NCBI GenBank assembly: GCA_011524975.1
Contig: WTJD01000200.1
Span: forward strand, 1 to 39,498
Direction of reading: 5' to 3'
Source of the DNA: Lysobacterales bacterium
GTDB taxonomy: Bacteria > Pseudomonadota > Gammaproteobacteria > Xanthomonadales > SZUA-36
Length of the DNA stretch: 39,498 nt
Part shown: one piece after another, positions 33,656 to 39,498 of the stretch
How positions within the stretch are numbered: position 1 is the first letter of the stretch
How the letters are laid out: the number at the start of each line of letters is the position of its first letter
Notes under the pieces: generated by a model
What the model saw: only the letters and a program-made list of their open reading frames with translations
What the model was told of the DNA's origin: nothing
The model's database searches: none
Position numbers and translations under genes: made by a program

Positions 33656-34327
33656 ATGACGGATGATTTGCTGGAAGCCGTGGAGATTGAGACCGGCAGT
33701 GATCCGCTCAACGCGGTGATCTGGTTGCACGGCCTGGGCGCCGACGGGCATGACTTCGAGCCGGTGGTACCCATGCTGGGTGCGCACCGTTTTGCCGCTA
33801 CCCGATTTGTTTTTCCGCACGCCCCGGTCCGGCCGGTCACCATCAACGCAGGGGCGCGCATGCGGGCCTGGTATGACATCAAGGGTATGCAGCTCAGCCG
33901 CGATCAGGATGAAGCCGGTATTTTGCAGAGCGCCGCGCAGGTGCGGGCGCTGGTGCAGCGCGAACGTGACCGGGGAATCCCTTCGCAAAGAATCGTGCTG
34001 GCCGGCTTTTCCCAGGGCGGGGCCATCGCCGCGCATACCGCCCTGCGCATGGATCAGCCGCTGGCAGGTTTGCTGGCGCTCTCCACCTATCTCCTGTTCC
34101 CGGATCGTCTCGAGGAAGAAAGGCATTCCGCCAATGAGCGATTGCCTGTATTCATTGGCCACGGCAGCATGGACCCGATGGTGCCCATGGCCCTGGGACA
34201 GGCGCTTGCCGAGCGCCTCGAGGCTTTGTCGCATCCTGTGACCTGGAAGTCATATCCGATCCCGCATTCGGTTTCCCAGGAGGAGATCATCGATATTGGC
34301 CACTGGCTCGCTGAGCGGCTGGGCTGA
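33656..34327 (+). CDS. Carboxylesterase/phospholipase-type alpha/beta-hydrolase
   Basis: 223 residues of the acyl-protein thioesterase/carboxylesterase family: VIWLHGLGADGHDFEPVVP, nucleophile elbow AGFSQGGAIA with the catalytic serine, aspartate in GHGSMDPMVPM and histidine in YPIPHSVSQEE. Members hydrolyse short-chain esters or lysophospholipids. The ATG at 33656 is preceded by GGGAG and opens the family-like N-terminus; earlier in-frame starts at 33581 give a non-native extension. It lies 12 bases ahead of the histidine kinase gene and may be cotranscribed with it. Confidence 0.92.
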   Translation: MTDDLLEAVEIETGSDPLNAVIWLHGLGADGHDFEPVVPMLGAHRFAATRFVFPHAPVRPVTINAGARMRAWYDIKGMQLSRDQDEAGILQSAAQVRALVQRERDRGIPSQRIVLAGFSQGGAIAAHTALRMDQPLAGLLALSTYLLFPDRLEEERHSANERLPVFIGHGSMDPMVPMALGQALAERLEALSHPVTWKSYPIPHSVSQEEIIDIGHWLAERLG

Positions 34328-34339
34328 ACGGCGCCGATC

Positions 34340-35407
34340 ATGCAGAACGCCGGGACTGGATTCGTAAGGCAGGCGCCAGGCGTTTACCCGCCTTCATTTT
34401 GCAGTTGGCGGCTGATGCTTGCGGTTTGCGTTGTGGCCCAGCTGGCCGTTCTGCTGGTAGGCATCGGGCGATGGCGCGCCATTGGCCCCGAGTGGCTGTT
34501 GCTGACCACCGTATACGCGCAGAGTGTCGGTTTGATTTCCGCGCTGAGTGTCTGCACATTCCGCTCCTGGCTGGCGCGCATCAGTTCGCGCGGCGCCTGG
34601 ATGGGCAGCTGGCTGATTATCCTGATCGTTTCCATTTCGTGGAGCTATCTCGTTGGGGTGGTCGGGTCGGTCCTCGGCCTTGGGCCGGGGCGCGGAAACC
34701 TCAATGCCTTCATGCTGCAAAGCCTGTTGGCAGTGTCACTGGTGAGCGCGGCGCTGTTGCGTTATCTCTTTATTCGGGCGCAGTGGCAGGCCGAGATCAC
34801 CGCCCAGGCCGAGGCCAGGGTACAGGCCCTGCAGGCGCGCATCCGGCCCCATTTCCTGTTCAACAGCCTGAACACCATTTCCAGCCTCATACCCGATGAC
34901 CCGGAGTCCGCCGAGACGGCCACCCTGGACCTGGCAGACCTGTTTCGAGGCAGCATGCGCAGGGCGGACCGCATGATTCCGCTCAGTGATGAGCTCGACC
35001 TGGCGAGAAAATATCTCGACATGGAGCACCGGAGGCTGGGTGACCGCCTGAATATCGACTGGCGGGTGGATGAGCTGCCGGGCGATCTGGAGGTATTGCC
35101 CCTGTTGCTGCAGCCTTTGCTGGAAAATGCCATTGCGCATGGCATTCAGCACTGCGCTGATGGCGGCACGGTCCGCGTGTATGGGCGCAGCGGGCAGGAA
35201 GGCGTCGTGATGACCTTGAGCAATCCATTGAGCCGCCAGGTCGTTCCGGGAGGAGACCGCCAGCAGCATCACGGCATGGCGCTTCGTAACATTCGTTCCC
35301 GCCTGGAGTGGGCCTATGGCGACCGGGCAAGCCTGATCACCCACGAAGATGATGAGCAATTCGTAGCCGTACTGACTTTGCCACATGATGAAGATACTGA
35401 TCGTTGA
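34340..35407 (+). CDS. algZ: LytS/AlgZ-type membrane sensor histidine kinase
   Basis: 355 residues: four N-terminal membrane helices (about 25-43, 52-72, 90-110, 125-146), a short linker, the His_kinase domain with RIRPHFLFNSLNTI (phosphoacceptor His171), the N box LLENAIAHGI and the glycine-rich HHGMALRNIRSRLEW. This is the LytS/AlgZ group, which signals to LytTR regulators. The gene overlaps the regulator by 23 bases. In Pseudomonas the same order algZ-algR-hemC-hemD controls alginate and virulence; the output here is unknown. Confidence 0.93.
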   Translation: MQNAGTGFVRQAPGVYPPSFCSWRLMLAVCVVAQLAVLLVGIGRWRAIGPEWLLLTTVYAQSVGLISALSVCTFRSWLARISSRGAWMGSWLIILIVSISWSYLVGVVGSVLGLGPGRGNLNAFMLQSLLAVSLVSAALLRYLFIRAQWQAEITAQAEARVQALQARIRPHFLFNSLNTISSLIPDDPESAETATLDLADLFRGSMRRADRMIPLSDELDLARKYLDMEHRRLGDRLNIDWRVDELPGDLEVLPLLLQPLLENAIAHGIQHCADGGTVRVYGRSGQEGVVMTLSNPLSRQVVPGGDRQQHHGMALRNIRSRLEWAYGDRASLITHEDDEQFVAVLTLPHDEDTDR

Positions 35408-36101
35408 TGATGAGCCGCCGGCTCGCGCCCGCCTGAGGCGGATGGTCCTGGAGATCGAGGGCTGTGAGCTGGCGGGTGAGGTCGGTTCAGCCACGGCCGC
35501 GTTCGAGGCCATGGCAGGCGCATCGGTAGACGTGTTGCTGTTGGACATTTCCATGCCCGGTCTGGACGGCATGACGCTTGCCCGCAGCCTGGCGGAGCAG
35601 GAAAGCCCGCCCTCGGTCGTTTTCTGCACGGCCTGGCCCGACCAGGCGCTGGAGGCATTTGAATGTGACGCGGTCGATTACCTGGTGAAGCCGGTGAGGG
35701 CCGGCCGGTTGCGTTCGGCGCTGGACAAAGTCGCACGGCTCCGAGGGCTCTCGGCTGCCGGTCAGGACGCCGAATTTCTGCGCTCAACGGTGGGCGGCAA
35801 GACCATTCTCGTGCCGGTTGACCAGGTCATTTGCCTGCTTGCCGAGGATAAGTACACTACCGTCTTTCATCCGGGGGGCGAGACGGTGATCAACAACTCA
35901 CTGGTCGAGCTCGAAAAGCGCTTCGGAGACCGGTTTTTGCGTGTTCACCGCAATGCGCTGGTGGCCCTTGAGCATATCCGCGGTCTCGATGTAGCGCCTG
36001 CCGGGCCTGCCCATTTGCGGCTGGAAGGCTGTGACGCGCGCCCCGAAGTCAGCCGCCGGCATTTGCCCGCGGTACGCAAACTGATCAAGGAAATGGCATG
36101 A
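35385..36101 (+). CDS. algR: AlgR-type LytTR response regulator
   Basis: 238 residues. The receiver domain has Asp8 and Asp9 (IVDDEPPA), the phosphorylated Asp54 (LLLDISMPG) and Lys102 (DYLVKPV); the C-terminal LytTR DNA-binding domain (about 130-235) contains LLAEDKYTTVFHPGGE and RFLRVHRNALVAL. It is translated by coupling with the kinase gene and overlaps hemC by four bases (ATGA), so the system and haem genes share a transcript, at least in part. Confidence 0.95.
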   Translation: MMKILIVDDEPPARARLRRMVLEIEGCELAGEVGSATAAFEAMAGASVDVLLLDISMPGLDGMTLARSLAEQESPPSVVFCTAWPDQALEAFECDAVDYLVKPVRAGRLRSALDKVARLRGLSAAGQDAEFLRSTVGGKTILVPVDQVICLLAEDKYTTVFHPGGETVINNSLVELEKRFGDRFLRVHRNALVALEHIRGLDVAPAGPAHLRLEGCDARPEVSRRHLPAVRKLIKEMA

Positions 36102-37024
36102 ACGGACCGCTGAGAATTGCAACCCGAAAAAGTGCGCTTGCCATGTGGCAGGCCAATCACGTGCGGGCGTTGCTGGAACAGGCGCATCCCGGAATCCATA
36201 TCGAGCTGCTGCCGATTGTCACCAGGGGAGACCGGATTCTGGATCGCCCGCTCGCGGACATCGGCGGCAAGGGGCTTTTCCTGAAAGAACTGGAACGCGC
36301 CATGCTCGATGGAGAAGCTGACCTGGCCGTGCACTCGATGAAAGATGTACCGGCCGAAATGGCCGACGGCCTGGTGCTGGAGGTCGTGCTGCCCAGGGCC
36401 AACCCTTTCGATGCGTGGATCAGCCGCGAAGGCAAGCCCGTCAGCGAGATGCCGCCGGGCAGCCGGGTGGGTACCTCGAGCCTCCGTCGCCGTTGCCAGC
36501 TCATGGCGGCCCATCCGGAATTCGACGTGGTTGATTTGCGCGGCAATGTGGATACCCGTTTGCGTAAGCTGTCTGAGGGTGAATACGACGCCATCATCCT
36601 GGCCTGCGCCGGCCTCGAGCGGCTCGGCTGGGGTGAGCGCATCACCGAGGTGCTCGGCCCGCCCGACTGGCTGCCGGCATCAACGCAGGGAATCATCGGG
36701 ATCCAGTGTCGCGCGGGAGACGAGCGCACACTGGGCCTGATCCAGCCCTTGCATGACCAGGCAGCCGGCATCCAGGCCGGCGCGGAACGCGTGGTTGCCG
36801 CCCTGTTGGAGGGAAGCTGCCAGGTGCCGCTCGCGGTCTATGCGGAACTCAGCGATAGCCAGGTGACGGTGCATGGACTGGTCGGGACGCCGGACGGCCA
36901 GCGCGTCATTCGTGCCAGCGAAACGGGCAGCCATGACGACGCGCAGAACGCGGCCCGACAGGTCGCCGCCAAGCTGTTGCAATCCGGCGCCGCCGAAATT
37001 ATTGACAGCCTGCGCGAGGAATAA
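36098..37024 (+). CDS. hemC: HemC, hydroxymethylbilane synthase (porphobilinogen deaminase)
   Basis: 308 residues. It has IATRKSALAMWQANHV at the start, the catalytic-aspartate region LAVHSMKDVP (Asp83), the arginine-rich cofactor-binding stretch GTSSLRRRCQL, and the cysteine that binds the dipyrromethane cofactor in EGSCQVPLAVYA (Cys241). It links four porphobilinogens into hydroxymethylbilane. The ATG overlaps the algR-like stop; hemD follows after 36 bases. Confidence 0.98.
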   Translation: MNGPLRIATRKSALAMWQANHVRALLEQAHPGIHIELLPIVTRGDRILDRPLADIGGKGLFLKELERAMLDGEADLAVHSMKDVPAEMADGLVLEVVLPRANPFDAWISREGKPVSEMPPGSRVGTSSLRRRCQLMAAHPEFDVVDLRGNVDTRLRKLSEGEYDAIILACAGLERLGWGERITEVLGPPDWLPASTQGIIGIQCRAGDERTLGLIQPLHDQAAGIQAGAERVVAALLEGSCQVPLAVYAELSDSQVTVHGLVGTPDGQRVIRASETGSHDDAQNAARQVAAKLLQSGAAEIIDSLREE

Positions 37025-37060
37025 GCCGATCCTCCTTCAGGGTGTGACAGGAATCCTGTT

Positions 37061-37798
37061 TTGACCTATACGCACGTACTCATCACGCGACCCCAGCCCG
37101 AAGCCGGTGAGTTGCAGGCGTGCCTGGCAGACCTGCCCCTGGCGCCCGTGGTTCTGCCGGCCTATGGCTTCTCAGAGCTTACTCCCGGGCAAGAAATCGA
37201 GGAATTTCAGTCGTCGAGGGGCCGCAAACTGGTGATATTCACCAGCAAGCGCTCAGTCAGCTATGGCCTGCCCGCGATACCCTCTGCGTTGCTCAAGGAT
37301 GCGACTTTGGCGGCCATTGGGCCGGCCACGGCGGCACTGCTTGAATCCAACGGAGCGCCGGTGTCCCTGATTCCGGAGGGCGGGTTCACCTCAGAGGATC
37401 TGCTGGCGGCCCCCGAACTCTGCGAAAAGCCCGGCGCGGCCCTGGTGGTGACAGCGCCCGGTGGGCGCACCGCGCTTGCTCGGGGCCTGGCGGCGCTGGG
37501 GTGGACGGTGCGGGTCACCCATGTCTACCGCCGCGAAAATCTTGAACTGCCCGGCCGGGAAGTAGAGCGGCTGCTGTCCGCCCGGGCAGTGATCAGCGCC
37601 TGGACCAGCGAGAATGCCATCAGGGGGCTGGCGGCCCGCCTGCCGGAGGCTGCGTGGCAGCTGATTTGCAAGGGCCCGGCGATCGTCACTTCGGAGCGGT
37701 TGGGCCGTGTCATGGCCGAGATGGGTGGCACAGCCTGCAGGGTGGCTGGCGGCCCCGGTAATGAGGCCATTTCGCGTGAGGTCCGGAAACTGGTCTGA
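37061..37798 (+). CDS. hemD: HemD, uroporphyrinogen-III synthase
   Basis: 245 residues, low in conserved motifs as usual for HemD, but with the opening VLITRPQPEAGELQ, FTSKRSVSYGLPA, AIGPATAALLESNG, the central YRRENLE and the WTSENAIRGL and GPAIVTSERLG segments. It closes hydroxymethylbilane with inversion of ring D. The start is a TTG at 37061 following AGGAA; no ATG is available before the conserved ITRPQ. It sits between hemC and hemX. Confidence 0.94.
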   Translation: MTYTHVLITRPQPEAGELQACLADLPLAPVVLPAYGFSELTPGQEIEEFQSSRGRKLVIFTSKRSVSYGLPAIPSALLKDATLAAIGPATAALLESNGAPVSLIPEGGFTSEDLLAAPELCEKPGAALVVTAPGGRTALARGLAALGWTVRVTHVYRRENLELPGREVERLLSARAVISAWTSENAIRGLAARLPEAAWQLICKGPAIVTSERLGRVMAEMGGTACRVAGGPGNEAISREVRKLV

Positions 37799-37879
37799 TC
37801 GTTTGACCGGAATTTTCTGCAAGCCGGCCCCGTTTTGGGTAGTCTGGAACAGGCAGGTTAGCCGCAACCTGGAAGCCGC

Positions 37880-39118
37880 GTGGATGGTAACAAGCCCGTG
37901 AATGAACCCAACGAAGAAAAAGTATTCGATCCGTTCGAAATAGAGCCGCAAGACGCACCGGAAAAGACATCCGGCGGTGCGGGCATCGCATGGCTGGCAT
38001 TGCTGGTCGCCGTCCTTGCCGCAGGCGGCAGCGGTTACCTGTGGTGGCTGGACTGGCAGGCAGGCTCGGAGGCGAGCGACCAGCTGGCCCGGGTCGAGTC
38101 GATGGCCGCGTCGCAGTCAGGGCTGGCGCAAAGTCTGCAATCGCTGGAGTCCCGGCTGGCGGCGGTCGAGCAGGACGACACGGGCAGCAACCTGGCCGCA
38201 TTGAGCGGGTCGGTTAATCGGCTCGAGCAGCGTATCAGCGGTCTGGACCAGCAGAGCGCGGAGAACGAGGCCCGGGACCAGACGGTGCAGGCGGCACTGT
38301 TCGATTTGCAGCAGGCGCTCACCAGCGCAGAGGCAACCCTGGCTGCCGTAACGGCGCGCAGCGATACGCCGGGACAGCGCCTGGACATGTATGAAGTGGA
38401 ATCCCTGCTGCGCCTGGCCAGCGAGCGGCTGCAGCTTTTTGCCGACGTGGCGGCCGCAGATGAGGCGCTGGCGCTGGCTGATGAGCGACTGGCGGCCATG
38501 GGCGATCCGGTCTACCTGTCTGTCAGGCAGCGCATCGCGCGGGCCCGGCAGGCCCTGGCGGCCATCGAGTTGCCGGATCCGGTCCTGATCGAGGGCAGGC
38601 TCTCGGCGCTGCAGGCGCAGGTGCCGCTGATGCCTTTTCCCGGAGAAGTGATTGAGCAGCCCGAGGCGCCGGCGTCACCGCCGGACGGTCTCTGGGAACG
38701 ATTCAAGCAGACACTTTCAGGCCTGGTCACGGTGCGGCGCAGAACCAGCGAAGATGCATTGACCATTGGTGATAAAGATTATCTGAGGCAAGGGCTGTGG
38801 CTGCAGTTGGAAACGGCCCGTTTGTCGATGACGCGCAGGGATTCCGCAGCTTACCGGGCCGCACTGGATCGCTCGGCCGACACCTTGAACCGGTATTTCG
38901 ATGGTTCCGCCAGCGCGGTGCAGTCCGCTGTCAGCGAGATTGACCAGCTGAGCAAGCTCAGCCTGGAAGCGCAGCTGCCCGACATCAGCGGTCCCTGGAG
39001 CCAGCTGAACCTGTTGCGACAGGCCCCGGCCCCGGTTGCGGAGCAGGACGCAGACGACGCATCCGCCGATACCGGGGACATGGAATCGGCTGAGACCAGC
39101 GGGGATGCAGACGGATGA
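37880..39118 (+). CDS. hemX: HemX-family membrane protein
   Basis: 412 residues. A short cytoplasmic tail is followed by one membrane helix (about 34-56), a long coiled coil (about 60-165, rich in RLAAVEQ and RLEQRISGLDQQ heptads) and a helical periplasmic domain with the family motif YEVESLLRLASERLQLF. The acidic, low-complexity tail begins near 390. Often annotated as uroporphyrinogen-III C-methyltransferase, but the protein has no methyltransferase fold; its role near haem synthesis is unproven. It starts at GTG 37880 after GGAAG and overlaps hemY by four bases. Confidence 0.93.
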   Translation: MDGNKPVNEPNEEKVFDPFEIEPQDAPEKTSGGAGIAWLALLVAVLAAGGSGYLWWLDWQAGSEASDQLARVESMAASQSGLAQSLQSLESRLAAVEQDDTGSNLAALSGSVNRLEQRISGLDQQSAENEARDQTVQAALFDLQQALTSAEATLAAVTARSDTPGQRLDMYEVESLLRLASERLQLFADVAAADEALALADERLAAMGDPVYLSVRQRIARARQALAAIELPDPVLIEGRLSALQAQVPLMPFPGEVIEQPEAPASPPDGLWERFKQTLSGLVTVRRRTSEDALTIGDKDYLRQGLWLQLETARLSMTRRDSAAYRAALDRSADTLNRYFDGSASAVQSAVSEIDQLSKLSLEAQLPDISGPWSQLNLLRQAPAPVAEQDADDASADTGDMESAETSGDADG

Positions 39119-39498
39119 AACGCCCCGCGTTATTGATCATCCTGCTGGCGCTGCTGCTGGCCGCGGCGGCCCTGGCCCCGCTGTTCAAATCTGACCCCGG
39201 CCTGGTAAAAATTCATTTCCTGGACTGGACGGTGGAAACCACCGTGCTGGTTTTGATCATCGCCGTCATGGCCGTCTGGCTGACGGCCAGCTGGCTGGTT
39301 CGGCTCTGGCGGCTGCCCGCAGAAACGGCCAGGCGGGTGCAGGAGCGGCGTTCGCTGAAGCAGCTCGAGAAAGGCCTGCTGGCATTGACCGAGGGAGACT
39401 GGAAAACGGCCGAGCGGGCGCTGGAGAGATCGGCCGACTCGCGGGACAAATCCACCGCCAGATACCTGGCCGCGGCACAGGCAGCGGAAGGGCAGCAG
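39115..39498 (+). CDS. hemY: HemY-family membrane protein, N-terminal part (cut by right edge)
   Basis: The frame from ATG at 39115 runs open for 128 codons to the window edge. It shows two membrane helices (about 4-24 and 42-64) separated by IHFLDWTVETT, then the start of a helical repeat domain (LKQLEKGLLALTEGDWKTAERALERSA) with the TPR pattern of HemY. In gammaproteobacteria HemY follows HemX and is unrelated to the Bacillus protoporphyrinogen oxidase of the same name; its function is not settled. The start overlaps the hemX stop (ATGA). Confidence 0.92.
   Translation, partial: MKRPALLIILLALLLAAAALAPLFKSDPGLVKIHFLDWTVETTVLVLIIAVMAVWLTASWLVRLWRLPAETARRVQERRSLKQLEKGLLALTEGDWKTAERALERSADSRDKSTARYLAAAQAAEGQQ

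Overview
The window is a stretch of high-GC chromosome from a gammaproteobacterium. Supporting this are the gene orders lptM-dapF-DUF484-xerC, ubiE-ubiJ-ubiB, hslV-hslU and algZ-algR-hemC-hemD-hemX-hemY, a TonB-dependent receptor, and an oleABCD hydrocarbon locus of the kind first described in Xanthomonas and Shewanella. A member of the Xanthomonadales/Wenzhouxiangella neighbourhood would fit, but no rRNA or other decisive marker is present. No tRNA, rRNA, CRISPR array, insertion sequence or prophage was seen.

Layout. (1) 1-4259, minus strand: the 5' part of a TonB-dependent receptor gene, then two exported amidohydrolase-family proteins; one has its metal ligands and the other has lost nearly all of them. 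(2) 4375-9717: a small kinase-fold protein convergent with a compact oleA-oleB-oleC-oleD operon (read leftward), which makes long-chain olefins from two acyl-CoAs through a beta-hydroxy acid and a beta-lactone. (3) 9874-20773: the accessory core. It holds two Sfp-type phosphopantetheinyl transferases, a 1422-residue membrane synthetase built like epsilon-poly-L-lysine synthetase (adenylation, carrier, then six membrane helices with three soluble domains), a glycine-amidinotransferase-type enzyme, an SbnA/SbnB pair that would make L-2,3-diaminopropionate, and a DUF418 membrane protein. A small exported protein of unknown function sits between them. (4) 20917-22834: a DUF1254/DUF1214 lipoprotein and a small outer-membrane beta-barrel. 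(5) 22888-39498: housekeeping genes for ubiquinone (ubiEJB), protein quality control (hslVU), a DUF819 membrane protein with a cupin, cell wall and chromosome resolution (lptM, a methyltransferase, dapF, DUF484, xerC), an esterase, a LytS/LytTR two-component system and haem synthesis (hemCDXY, hemY cut by the right edge).

Main interpretation. Region 3 looks like a self-contained pathway. SbnA- and SbnB-like enzymes would make L-Dap, a Pls-like single-module synthetase would activate and polymerise it or a related diamino acid, a PPTase would prime the carrier domain, and the amidinotransferase would convert an amine to a guanidine either before or after assembly. The predicted product, a poly- or oligo-diaminopropionate possibly carrying guanidino groups, is inferred from gene content only. 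I know of no described locus with this exact set of genes.

Regulatory signals seen include a good sigma-32-type promoter ahead of hslVU, a strong hairpin terminator directly ahead of the amidinotransferase-synthetase operon, a possibly leaderless promoter for the sbnA-like gene, and a 4 x 15 bp tandem repeat that duplicates the xerC stop codon in frame.
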